Source of the DNA: Magnaporthiopsis rhizophila
Lineage: Eukaryota > Ascomycota > Sordariomycetes > Magnaporthales > Magnaporthaceae
Direction of reading: 5' to 3'
Assembly (NCBI GenBank): GCA_003049465.1
Contig: PYSS01000105.1
Location: forward strand, 62,001-126,000
DNA length: 64,000 bases
Part shown: piece after piece, positions 45,946 to 56,167 of the stretch
How positions within the stretch are numbered: position 1 is the first letter of the stretch
How the letters are laid out: each line of letters starts with the position of its first letter
The notes under the pieces: generated by a model
Told to the model about the DNA's origin: nothing
What the model saw: the letters and a program-made list of their open reading frames with translations, nothing else
The model's database searches: none
Made by a program: the position numbers and the translations under genes

Positions 45946-47229
45946 TTTGTTTCGTGCCATATTTCTTTGTCTCTACTATATACTTTTTAGTTTATTTGAC
46001 CTAGAGCCTTTTGCCTGTGGATCTTGACGTGTCTTGTGTGTGTGGTGTGAGGAGTAGGATACCGTGTTTACCGATGAGAGCTGTCACCAAACCCCGTAGC
46101 CATGTTTTTGTATGCTATCTCTGACATGTTTGAACTGTCGGTGTCACACCCTGAACTGTTGTACTGTTTTCCTCTTTGACTGTTCCTCGCACGCAGCGGC
46201 TGCGGCAGACCGATGCTGTATGCTGCTGCCGTCCTCGAAGCCGAAGCCTCCGTCTCCCCCGCGCATACCCGCACCTGCACCGGTAGCATATGTTTAACCA
46301 CAAAACGGAAAAGGTTGTGTCGTCAACCTTGCCGTGGGCCGCTTGAAGGAGCCGTCCGTTGGGGATACCGGGGATCAGCGGATGATAGTGATGTCGATGG
46401 AGGCCACGGTGTGTTATTTTCCTCGTTTTTTTAGCCCGTGTCTTTGGTTTGTGAAACCTCGAGATTAACAGCACCACGGACGTCTTAACCAGCCTATAGC
46501 CAGTCTATTAACCACCACCACCAGCAGCATCGGCAGCAGCAGCAGTCCGCCGAGTTAGCACGCAAAGCCCTAGACGCGGCGGCTTCTGAGAAGTGCTGTT
46601 GTCCGCCCCGGGCGTTCTGGAGAGACAGCCTTGTGCTCACGTGGAAGCTGGACACGTTTCTCACGGAGGAGACGTGGCTGTTGCGTTGCTCGTTTGTTGT
46701 TGTTGTTGGGTTTTTGCCCGAGCTAGTGAGTCTCCCATGCTCTGACGCTTTTTTTTTTTCCTTCCTTTTTTTTCCCCCCTTAATTAGCGTACTTGGGAAC
46801 GGGCTGTGCAATGGGAGATCTGGGTTCTGGCCACGAGGGTTTGGGATGGACATTCGGAGAATGAACCGCTGCGTCGACATCACGGGGCGGTAACTTGGCG
46901 GCGGGTGCGACTTTTTGAGGCGGAGGTGTTAATTATTAAGGGCGGTGATTCGCGGGTTTTATGTAAACTAGCACTTTAAACTGGACGGCTGTTGCTGATG
47001 CTACCTAACCGCCTGACGGCCGCCTGCTTGCCGCGCGGTTCAAGGGGCTCGGCGTCGGCAGCGTCATGGCGGAGAAGAGGGTGCGGGTGGGCGATAACTG
47101 GGCAATGCGGCACGACTGCCTGTGCTTCTAAGTGCTAACGGCGTGTGCGCGCACATGCCGTGCCTGCGTGAGTGCTTCCGAGTAGCCATTCTGTCTGCTC
47201 TGTCTTGTATACATCTTTTGTTATAGCAT
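45946..47229. other. intergenic region
   Basis: 1.3 kb after SEC3. It has short T-rich runs (46749-46781) and no gene that I can recognise. Some sequence upstream of 47230 may be further decayed remains of the adjacent monooxygenase pseudogene. Confidence 0.4.
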
Positions 47230-48000
47230 CTAGGTTCTGATGACATTGCGCCTCCCAGCCTACCACAGCTTCCGCAGTCGGATGCTCCCCACGACGAGCT
47301 CGTCGGACACGTGGGGCGGTATATGAACGAGTTTCACCTCGACATGGTCACATCCGCCACGGTCCGGTCTGCGTAATACAGCCTCGCGTGAAAGCACTGG
47401 ACGGGTCATCTCTAGACGCCGACGGAGCAGCAGACGGTTTGTTGCGAGGCACGTGGTGCAGGCAACCGGCGTCGGTTTCCAGCAGCCGTATAAGCCGCCA
47501 CTGGCGGGCGGACAGGACTACAAGGGCGTCAGCATCCTCCCGCCTGAGTGTGTACACCCACTGGCAACGTTGCGGGACAGATACGTGGGCCGTAGGGTGG
47601 TGGTGGTGGTGGTGGGCTCGGCCAGGACGGCGCCGGGTTCGAGGTCGTCATGACGGCCAGGTCGCCGAGGTACATGGTAACCCTCCAGCATGTTACGTAC
47701 CCGTCCACGCTGGGGCTATACGACGTCGACGTGAACGCGGCTAATGGACTAGCTGGACTGGCGGCTGCGGGGTGCCCCGTGGTGGATGGCGCACCCGTCG
47801 CGTCCGTCGCTACGGTTGCATCTGCTTGGATGCGGAGGCGGGCACTATTTTAATGACGGCGACGCTACGGAAGCTGGTAGTGCGCGGGGATGTTCGGCTT
47901 CTGGGTCGTGGACACGCGGCTTTAGAGGTATCATTCATTAAGGCTGAGCTGGAGGGTTGCTGTTGCCGGCGTATCGTCGAACTCCGGGGGTGGAGGGTAT
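47230..48000 (+). pseudogene. decayed flavin-containing monooxygenase (FMO-like) gene
   Basis: Fragments of one flavoprotein monooxygenase lie in order but in changing frames. At 47293-47372 one frame reads DELVGHVGRYMNEFHLDMV and stops at 47373. At 47430-47650 a second frame reads RHVVQATGVGFQQPYKPPL, DYKGVSILPPE, then RRVVVVVVGSARTA (the GxGxxxTA nucleotide-binding motif, enlarged by extra GTG codons) and stops. From about 47640 a third frame reads FEVVMTARSPRYMV and STLGLYDVDVNAAN, then LAAAGCPVVDG. Near 47840 GGGHYFNDGDATE and LRKLVVRGDVRL are in different frames again. The expected FDV-DCH segment and a block after NAAN are missing. So there are several frameshifts, stops and deletions, and no start. 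Confidence 0.75.
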
Positions 48001-48129
48001 AAGGTTTCCTTTTAGCCGCCAGCCGGGGTTGGTGGAATATGTGTCCTTGTTTTAACGGCGTCCACAATGCAGGGCAGAATCCTGTTCAGTGAGTAGGATT
48101 TGCAGAAACGATCCAGGGTTGACTCCAAA

Positions 48130-48975
48130 ATGACGACCAAGACAGCTGGCAGCGTGTTTGTTGGATGTGCGGTGCTCGCGGCTGGCATCGCACATCTCAG
48201 CCGAGGCCTGACGTCTTTTACTGTATTTCAACAGCAAACAGACACTTTCACCTGCCTCCCGCACGCCTACACGACCCAGCTCATCTCCATCGACCCGCTG
48301 GTCATTTACATCCACAACTTCACCACCCCGGCCGAAGCAGCTTCCATTATAGCCGCTGGCACGCCAGACCTCGTCTCGTCGCCCGTCGTCGTGCGCGGCG
48401 CCGACACCAGCGGCGCGGCGTCGCGGACCTCGCACTCGGCGCCCCTCGACCCGCTGGATCCCGCCGTCGCCTGCGTGCTGGCGCGGGCCCGGTCCTTCAC
48501 GGCCGGCGTGTTGCCGGCGGGCGACGACGACGAGGCAGGGAGCGGGCCGCAGATGGTGCGCTACAACACCACCGGCTCCCGCTTCGACCTGCACACGGAC
48601 TGGTTCGCCCGCCCGCGCGTGCTGCCGGCCGACGCTGCTGTCGGGCGGAGGCGCATGTACAACCGCGCCGCCACCTTTTTCGCCGTGCTCGAGTGCCGCA
48701 ACTGCACGGAAAAACATGGCGGCGAGACGTGGTTTCCGCGCGTCGAGCCTGTTGCGGCCGCGGCGCCTGGGAGTGACGACAGGTGGAGGAGGCACGAGGA
48801 CGGTGGGGTGGCTTTTGCGCCGGTTCCGGGTAATGCTGTCTTCTGGGTCAATCTCCTCCCCGGCAACGGGTCTGGCGACACGAGGGTGGTGCATGCCGGC
48901 CTGCCTGTGGCCGAGGGGAGCGTCAAGACGGCCATGAACATCTGGCCCAGGGTGTTCTTCGGGCCTGACGCTTAG
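48130..48975 (+). CDS. membrane-anchored prolyl 4-hydroxylase-like 2-oxoglutarate/Fe(II) dioxygenase
   Basis: A single exon encoding 281 residues. An N-terminal hydrophobic helix (AGSVFVGCAVLAAGIAHL, about 6-23) suggests a type II ER membrane protein or cleaved signal. The catalytic double-stranded beta-helix has the iron-binding HxD at 155-157 (FDLHTDWF), the distal iron histidine H255 (TRVVHAGLPV) and the 2-oxoglutarate-binding K266 (GSVKTAMNIW). The segment FFAVLECRNCTEKHGGETWFP fits P4H-alpha catalytic domains; the two cysteines there could form a disulfide. Family members hydroxylate prolines in secreted or cytosolic proteins; the substrate is unknown. It starts 130 bp after the monooxygenase pseudogene on the same strand. 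Confidence 0.85.
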   Translation: MTTKTAGSVFVGCAVLAAGIAHLSRGLTSFTVFQQQTDTFTCLPHAYTTQLISIDPLVIYIHNFTTPAEAASIIAAGTPDLVSSPVVVRGADTSGAASRTSHSAPLDPLDPAVACVLARARSFTAGVLPAGDDDEAGSGPQMVRYNTTGSRFDLHTDWFARPRVLPADAAVGRRRMYNRAATFFAVLECRNCTEKHGGETWFPRVEPVAAAAPGSDDRWRRHEDGGVAFAPVPGNAVFWVNLLPGNGSGDTRVVHAGLPVAEGSVKTAMNIWPRVFFGPDA

Positions 48976-49664
48976 CTTAGGGGTTTGATCCTAACCTGTT
49001 TCCGATATAACCTGACAAACTACCGATAGGTGGGATTCTTTGTATGTAGGAATGTGCTAGTCTATCGGCATAAATGAGACTCCTCCTCCCATCTCCACCT
49101 CTCTCGTTAAAGCGACACAGCGGCCCTGCCAAGAAGCCATCACGCCAAGGCTTTCCTGCTGTGTTGCAACCTCCGTCCGTCGGCTCATCTCCCCGCACAT
49201 TAAATTCCCAAGTGCCGGACAAATTTCCACCACGCCCACCCCGGAAGATATGCAGCCTCGGCGATTGGTGGCCTCGCCCGCTGGGGGATCGCCCCTTCAT
49301 CGCCCGCTTTGGACGTCCGGCCGTTTCGCCTCCGCGCTTCTTTCCTTGATGCGGCGTCGACGCCCGCCAAGAGCCCCGTTTTGGAAATAGCGCACCCGCT
49401 ATGCGCTGTGCCGGGCCGGGGATGTGGAGGAGCAGCCAACTTGGCCGGCACATGTCTGCTGCTCTGCCTGAAATCCGGGGAAGTTGAGGAGAGGGTGTGT
49501 TCGTCTGGCTGGGGTAGCCTGGTAGCCAAGAACGCACAGGTGTAGAAAATGCCGAGGTGGCTATAAAAGCGCCAGTCTTCCGGCTGCTTCTTTTGTTGTC
49601 TTGTTTTTCGTTTGTGTAGCCAGCCCTCACCTGCTCCCGAGACAGACAAGTCCTGACAACCAAG
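48976..49664. other. feruloyl esterase promoter region
   Basis: 689 bp between two plus-strand genes. It contains a TATA box (49562) and a CTGGGG that fits the CreA consensus SYGGRG (about 49507). Such short sites are common by chance. No coding unit was recognised. Confidence 0.45.
49562..49569 (+). promoter_or_regulatory. TATA box of the feruloyl esterase gene
   Basis: TATAAAAG, 96 bp upstream of the start codon's A. It is the clearest core promoter element in the window, and consensus and spacing are as expected for strongly inducible secreted-enzyme genes. Confidence 0.7.
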
Positions 49665-50712
49665 ATGCACTCGTTCATCACCGCCGCCCTGGCCCTCATG
49701 GCCGCCGTGTCGCCCATCGCCGCAGCCCCCTCGGCCGGCTGCGGCAAGAACCCGCCGTCGTCTGGCACCAAGTCAATCACCGTCAACGGGCGGCAGCGCC
49801 AGTACATCCTGCAGCTGCCCGGCAGCTACAACAGCAACACGGCCCACCGCCTCGTCTTTGGCTACCACTGGCGCGACGGCTCCATGAACGACGTGGCCAA
49901 CGGCGGCTTCTACGGCCTGCGTCCCCTGGCCGGCAACTCGGCCATCTTTGTGGCGCCCAACGGCCTCAACCGCGGCTGGGCCAACAACGGCGGCGAGGAC
50001 ATTGCCTTCACTGATGCCATCCTCACCAGTGTCAAGAACGACCTCTGCATCGACGATGCGCAGATCTTTGCTACGGGGTGGAGCTACGGAGGAGCCATGA
50101 GCCACAGCGTTGCCTGCGCCCGGCCCAGTATGCCTCTCTCTCCCCCTTCCGTTACCCTTGCACCTGGCTAACAAATACACAGACGTCTTCAAGGCCGTCT
50201 CCGTCATCGCCGGCGCCCTCCTCTCGGGCTGCAGCGGCGGCAACACGCCCGTGGCCTACCTGGGCATCCACGGTTCCTCCGACAACGTGCTGCCCATCAG
50301 CATGGGCCGCCAGCTGCGCGACAAGTGGATCGGCACCAACGGCTGCCAGTCCAAGAACGCGCCCGACCCGGCGTCGGGCCAGCAGAACCACATCAAGACC
50401 ACGTACACGTGCTCGCGGGCCGCCGTCACCTGGATCGGCCACGGCGGCGGCCACGTGCCGGACCCGTCGGGCGCCAACGGCGTCAAGTTTGCGCCGCAGG
50501 AGACGTGGACCTTCTTCAATGCTGCTGTTGGTGGGTCGAACCCCAGCCCCAATCCGAACCCGAACCCGGAGCCGGAGCCGCAGCCGCAGCCGAGCCCGTC
50601 GTGCGCGCCGAGGTGGGCGCAGTGCGGTGGACAGGGCTGGACTGGGGCCACGTGCTGCGAGAGCGGGAGCAGTTGCACCGCCTCCAACCAGTACTACTCT
50701 CAGTGCATCTAA
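49665..50712 (+). CDS. secreted feruloyl esterase (CE1, type B/D) with C-terminal CBM1
   Basis: Exons 49665-50127 and 50183-50712 (55-bp intron, CTAAC branch, phase 1) give 330 residues. The enzyme is expected to release ferulic acid from arabinoxylan outside the cell. The signal peptide covers about 1-20. The alpha/beta-hydrolase domain starts at GCGKNPPSSGTKSITVNGR, with LVFGYHWRDGSMNDVANGG, the nucleophile S140 in ATGWSYGGAMSHS, an acid region near GIHGSSDNVLPISMG and the histidine in GHGGGHVPDPSG. A linker of NP, EP and QP dipeptides (not the common Ser/Thr type) leads to a CBM1 cellulose-binding domain (295-330: WAQCGGQGWTGATCCE, then YYSQCI). It resembles Neurospora and Talaromyces type B/D esterases. 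It converges on the cysteine-rich gene. Confidence 0.93.
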
Positions 50713-50901
50713 CAGCCTAAGCAGCACCCAAGTGACGTGACATTGCGCACCTCGACGTCTCAAACGACGGAAACACAACACAGGAGGGGACGTGATCAGG
50801 CCCTGGCCAGTTTGTACATAGTGATGATTCCAAAAGCATTGGTATATATGGTGTCAAGAATGCTACAATCTTTTACCCAAACGCTTCCCGGACCGTCCTG
50901 G

Positions 50902-51926
50902 TCACCGCGGGCAAAAGTCGGGCCAGCCCTGCTCGCCCGGAAACGGGTATGCCGTCGGGCGGTCGTTGGGCGCAGTGACGCCGCAGCGCCCGTAGCCGAC
51001 CCAGATGCTGAAGGACGACTCGTAGTAGTTTCCGCTGATGAGAAAGGCTGTATAACGAGCCTGTTAGTTTGTTGTTATTGTCGGTTTCGCCATCAGGAGG
51101 GAGTCCACTTACGTATCCTGGCGTCCCAGCACCCGCAGTTGCCCTTGCTGGTGGCGACAATGTCGATCTCGATGATCTGCGCCACCCTCGCGCACGCGAC
51201 ATCCGTGAACGCATCTTGCTCCTGGGAAGGTCAGCTGGGATAGTTGGGGAGTTCCTGTATGCCGTGACGAACTTACGCTGCAGATGTAAGTCGCGCTGTT
51301 GGGGCTGTTGCACGTCATGCGGCGGCACTCCCTCGCCGGCGTGCCGCAGTTGCCTCCAAGCTGGGCCAGCCTGCGGTAGCCCTCCTGTTTTGCCCGCCAG
51401 ATCAGTTACTGGCTTGTTTGGTAGCACACGTTAACAGGACGGGAAAAAACCAACCCTAATCGACAGAAACTGGCCCGTTCCCATGGCCTTGCAGGCCGCC
51501 CTGGACGCGAGTGTGCTCATGGTGTTGGCGGTGGTCGAGAGAGCCGAGACGCCAAAGACGGCCGAGGTGTCGTCGCCAATCCACCCCAACGCCTCGGCCG
51601 AGTCATCTGGGGCGTAGTTGGGGTTGATGGTGATAATTTGGTCATAGATGGACTGTGGTTCATGGGGTCAGATGCTGTAAGTATGTACATGACCAATTGA
51701 CTTACCTGGGCGTCCCCGTGGAGTTCGATGGGTTCAGCACCAGGGAACACTGGCCCTTTCCATGTCATCTCGTTGGATGCCTTGGCGACACGTTCGGGCA
51801 GAGTAGCCGCCTGGAGAGGAAGTCCATTGTCAGCTACGTGATGTTGGACGACGACAAGCAGCAGCGACTTACAAGACCCAAACGGGCAAGCGTGGCAACG
51901 CACGACAGCAGCTGAGACGCGGGCAT
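50902..51926 (-). CDS. secreted cysteine-rich protein of unknown function
   Basis: Six exons give 239 residues: 51926-51873, 51810-51706, 51652-51455, 51384-51277, 51221-51113 and 51047-50902. Introns are 53-70 bp, and every phase closes in frame. An N-terminal hydrophobic segment (MPASQLLSCVATLARLGLAA) is likely a signal peptide. The mature protein has a conserved-looking core (EALGWIGDDTSAVFGVSALS, then ASRAACKAMGTGQFLSI). A cysteine-rich half follows (GGNCGTPARECRRMTCN, YICS, DVACARVAQ, GNCGCWDARI, YGRCGVT, DFCPR), with about ten cysteines that could form five disulfides. I do not recognise a named family. It faces the feruloyl esterase tail to tail, 189 bp apart. It could be an effector-like or adhesion protein; that is speculation. 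Confidence 0.8.
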
Positions 51927-53107
51927 GATGGCGATTTAAACCTTGGACCAAATCCGGACTGATCGATCGGGAACAAGCGAGCGGGAGAGGCGTGGGATGC
52001 TGGTCCGCATCGTAGGATTATGGACACGTCCAACCATATTTATCACGTCCATATCCTGACCCAGACCGCAAGATCAGGGTCGTTGGCGCAGGGATCAGTG
52101 ATGCGGGAACGGCCAACAAGCTGCACGCATGACGCGCGGTAACGTAGCGGTCTCGGTGAAGATGGAGCTGTTCGTGAAAGGCGAGCTGTGGAGTAATACC
52201 AAGCCATGGGAGCGATGGCTCGCAACGGGCAGCCTTTGCGAGGCATGACCAACAACCCGCCCGCGAGATGATCCTGCTTCTAACTATTTACAACCTTAGG
52301 CAGTTGGCTACCTATTGGTGCCCCGCGTCGAAGCAGACCTGCGTTTTTCGGCTGGGCAAAGCTCGTCCGAGGCCGTCGCGAGCCTCCAGAGCGGGCCGGC
52401 CCCCAAGACCCCCTGGACCGTGGTGCCACACGGGCGCATGATGGCCTAATCACAGCCCTGGACAGCACCCACCAGGCCTGGTCACTTTCTACCCCGCAGA
52501 CCGTGCTGCCAGGGCGGATGTTGGCATCAGTCTCCATCTCGGCGGCCACGCTGGGGACGGAGAGCACCAACGAACGCGCAGGGCTGTAGTATTGATATTT
52601 GGCAGATGGGATTTTTGCCAATGCAAACGACCATCAGATCATGCTGTGGGGACGCCATCGGGATGCCGTGCCGCCAACAGGTCGACATAACCCCCAACGA
52701 CGACGTCGTCCAAGGGTTGGCGGCGATACAGACGGACGCATCGCCCGCTCCCTGGCGTCGGGATCCGGCCCGAGGTGACTGCAGGGGATGAGAGTTTGGG
52801 CTCAGGTCGCGACTGGCTGGGAGTTCAAGATGGCGGGGCTGTCTTTAACAGCGCGCATGACGCAAAACAGGTATTAGGATGCCATCGAGGACGCGGGGGA
52901 GGCAGGCCGCAGGTAGCTCCGGTTGAGGAGTATCAAAGCTGTGACGGCAGGAATGTGACGGTCAAATGCGTTAATTAAATTTAAATTTTAATCCTATCGG
53001 TACTTCAGCCTTTATCCTCGTGTCCAATATTACTAGCTGATATCCATTGGTCTAGGTTGGTTTTAAACATGCAAACTCGATCTTCTTTCCTTGCTCCTCC
53101 AAAAGCT
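51927..53107. other. intergenic region
   Basis: 1.2 kb upstream of the cysteine-rich gene and downstream of the cupin gene. An AT-rich block (52969-52993, TTAATTAAATTTAAATTTTAA-like) lies near the cupin 3' end. No gene was recognised. Confidence 0.45.
52034..52044 (-). promoter_or_regulatory. possible TATA element of the cysteine-rich gene
   Basis: GATAAATATGG on the minus strand, about 110 bp upstream of the start codon. Position fits; the match is moderate. Confidence 0.3.
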
Positions 53108-53764
53108 TCACGCTCCCTTCGGCGTCCAGCCGGGGTCGGCCAGTTCAACGCCACTCTCGATGAATCCGGGGGCGACTGGGAAGGTGCCATGTTAGTTGGT
53201 CGTCGGCAGACAAACGAAACAGACAAAAACGAGAAACCAAAACTCACCCGTAGTCCCAACAAGCGTCCACGCCCCCAAACTCCTCGCGCTCTGCCACACA
53301 GACGCAGGGATAACAACTTGCGGCCGCTGCCCATCAAACACATCCGGCCCCAGCGCGTGCCGAGCAGGCGGCACGCCGTCGTCGCGAGACAGCGACAGCA
53401 CCAGCGGCGCGCCCGCGTAGTAGTGCCACACCTCGGCCGCGTCGACGCGGTGCCAGATCGAGTCGCCCGCCGCGCCCTCGAGCAGGTAGTAGATGGCGGT
53501 GCTGGCCGACCGCTGCTGCTGGCTGTTTGTCGTGATGTTGGCCGCGTCGCGGAACGTTTCGACAAAGTAGCCCTTCTCCGGGTTGGGGGTCAGGTTGAGC
53601 GCCGCGATCACTTCGGCTGCTGTGCGTTTGGATACCGGCGTGCCGGGAGACTGGCCTGGGTGGTGGAGCGAGGGCGGTCCGGCTTTGCTGGGCAGGGCGC
53701 CGGCTGGGCCCAGGGCCAGCAGCGCCAAGGTAAAGAAGGAGAGCAAGGGGTTTGTCGGAGCCAT
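53108..53764 (-). CDS. secreted DUF985 (cupin_5) family protein
   Basis: Exons 53764-53248 and 53175-53108 (72-bp intron, donor GTGAGT, phase 1) give 194 residues. A signal peptide (about 1-23, LLSFFTLALLALGPAGA) suggests export, which is unusual because most DUF985 proteins are cytosolic. The cupin core is clear: AEVIAALNLTPNPEKGYFVE (the family's L-x-PHPEGGYF motif), TAIYYLLEGAAGDSIWHRVD, EVWHYYAGAPLVLSL, then QVVIPASVWQSAR, and after the intron VAPGFIESGVELADPGW. The family is thought to bind metal or small sugars; its activity is unresolved. The short second exon completes the last beta strands, so the model is full length. Confidence 0.88.
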
Positions 53765-54151
53765 GCTGGATGCCTATTGAGAGGTGGAAAAGGGGGAATC
53801 TAGACGAATGTCCTGACGTTGTCAAGTTTGGCCTTTTAAAAGGTGCCGAGGTAAGCAAAGTCGACATGGGGACAAATGATGCCGATTTGTAATTGCGGTG
53901 AGCGGCCCCGTCTGGCCATGTCAGATTGCGCATTTGCGGGTCAGCATCGCCCCGATAGAGCGTGGATGGGCCCAGGTCGGACTTGCGGCATTGCCTCGGA
54001 CCGCGATGCTGAACTGGGGGGATGTCGGAGTTTCCGCATGCGTAATGTACCTGACAATTACTGCTTCTGTCCGCCGTCTAACCCTTCTAGCCCACGAAGA
54101 ATGCCCCCAAAACAACGCCTCACCCAATGCTAGCCTAGCGGAAAAAAAAAA
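53765..54151. other. cupin upstream region and amidase 3' flank
   Basis: 387 bp. It contains the TTTTAAAA element and no coding unit. Confidence 0.45.
53834..53841 (-). promoter_or_regulatory. possible TATA element of the cupin gene
   Basis: Palindromic TTTTAAAA, 70 bp upstream of the start codon of the secreted cupin gene. Confidence 0.4.
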
Positions 54152-56167
54152 TCATGACCGCTTCGCAAGCTCAATCACATCCTCCCACACAGGCGGCCGA
54201 CATCTGAGGTCCGCCCCGACCTCCTCGGCATCCAGCCCGAACCCCAAAAGCTGTTCCTCCGCTCCCCACTCACCCATGGCCATTAGACCGACAGGGACCT
54301 TGCCCACGACGTCCTCGCCCGCCTGAACCGGGCTCGCCGCCTTTGCAACGACAGCCCCGTCCACGATGACAGGGCTGACAAACCCGGCGGGGACCGTGAT
54401 GGCAGGCAGACCGCAAAAGTTGGCCATCCAGACGAACCGCATGCTCTCGAGCGTGGTGTCGCCGTCGCTGAGGCCGTAGTTCAGTTCCGCGGACCGGTTG
54501 CGCACCGGCCAGCCGGGGCAGGCCGTCGTCGGGGTCAAAAGCAGCATGCCCGGGTGCTGCCGCGTCCACAGGTCGGCCAGGTGGTTGACCAGCAGGCGAC
54601 GCAATTTGTGTGCGAGCACCAAATCGACGGCCGTCGTGACGGAGCCGAGCGCGAGCAGGACGCGGTTGGCAGCTGTCAGGTTTTTCGTATCGGGGAGCAG
54701 GCTGGCGCCGTCGGCCAGCACCACGAGCGCGTGCGCTATCTGGCCCTCGGCCAGGAACGGGATGTCGACCGACACGATGCGGTAGCCGCGCTCCTGCACC
54801 AGGCGCTGTATCAAGGCGCGGCAGAGCAGCTGGACGGCGGGGGCGGCACGCGAAAACCATCTTTCAGGCACGGCCAGGATCTTGGGCCGGGATGCAGACG
54901 AGCAAAGTAGCGATGGGCCAGGGCGGAGCGGCGGGAAGGGCGAAGAGGGATGCGGCCGGCCCATGACGGAGTAGATGGAAGCAAGGGAGCGCACGTCGGC
55001 AGCGACGGGGCCCAGGACGGCGCAGGTGCTGCAGTGGTTCTGGGTCGGGCGGAACGAGAGGCGGCCGTGGCTGGGCTTGAGCCCAAAGACGCCGCAGAGG
55101 GACGAGGGCACGCGGATGCTGCCGCCGCCGTCGCTGCCGAGCGAGAAGGGCACCAGGCCCGCGGCCACGGCGTAGCCGCAGCCCGACGACGAGCCGCCCG
55201 TGTAGTAGTCCTTGTTGTGCGGGTTGGGCGGCGTGCCCCAGACGGGGTTGTTGCCCGTCGTGTCGAGCCCGAACTCGTGCATCGACAGCTTGCCCAGCAC
55301 CACGCAGCCTGCCTGCTCCACCATGCGCACGCACCAGTTGGTGTTGGACCCGCCCTCGAGCTGTGCGCCTGTGTAGTCGTTGAGGGAGCCGTGGCAGGTG
55401 ACGTAGCCGTCCATGTCGTACTCGTCCTTGACTGCCGTGGGCACCCCGTCCAGTGGGCCAAGCGAGCGGCCCTCGCGGTACCGCCTCGTCGACTCTGCCG
55501 CCTGGTGCAGCACCATGTCGACCTTGACGTCGAACCAGGCCAGCGAGTGGCGGCCCTTGGGTTCCGTGTCGCGTCGGATGAGCGGCAGGACGGCCTTGGC
55601 CACGTCGGTCGGGGTGATCTCGCCCGCCAGGTACAGGGCGCGGTAGTCGGCAGCCGAGTAGTACCTCCCCGCGACGTACTTGGCCGCGGCAGGAGGAGGC
55701 TGGCGCTCGAACTCGACGGGTGGGGCCGTGGCGACATCCTCGGCGTCAGGGTCGGGCAGAGGAACGACGGTGGGCTCGTACAGGGGCTCGTAGTCCTCGA
55801 TCATGCGCCGGATGTTGCGCAGCGCGCCAAAGTTGGCGTTGCGCCAGGCGTACTCGCGCACGAAACGCAGCCATTCCATTCTGGAGCGAGGTCAGTACTT
55901 CTCTCTTGTGGGGACAGGGCACATTGGTGGCACATACAAAACCGCGCACGGGACCAGGAAGCGGCCTGTCAGCACAGGATTTTTCTTGCGAGGGGCATCC
56001 GGATATGGCACTACGGGTCTGTCATGGTGCTACTTGTTAGCTGTGTCCCGCCTTGTTGTGAAAAAAAAAAAAAAAAAAAAAACAAAGCCCTGGGCGTCCT
56101 CTCACCCTTGGACGGCCTCGGGGTAGTTGAAAAATCGTTTGTCATGGTCGCGGGGCGAGGAGGCCAT
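54152..56167 (-). CDS. amidase-signature hydrolase, fatty-acid-amide-hydrolase-like
   Basis: Three exons give 619 residues: 56167-56106, 56018-55950 and 55880-54152, with introns of 87 and 69 bp (branch TACTGAC in the second). The first two exons encode the conserved N-terminal segments RFFNYPEAVQ and NPVLTGRFLVP, which fix the start at 56167 rather than at the internal Met of exon 3. Amidase-signature residues are the Lys in PTAVKDEYD (about 195), the cis-Ser in GGSSSGCGYAVAAG (about 274) and the nucleophile Ser in SDGGGSIRVPS (about 298). The family hydrolyses carboxamides; fungal members of this N-terminal type are often called general or fatty acid amide hydrolases. The substrate is unknown. 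Intron 1 contains a 22-nt homopolymer. Confidence 0.9.
56061..56082. repeat. poly-A homopolymer (22 nt) inside an amidase intron
   Basis: A22 on the plus strand. On the amidase strand it is a T tract upstream of the intron 1 acceptor, so it extends the polypyrimidine region. Confidence 0.9.
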
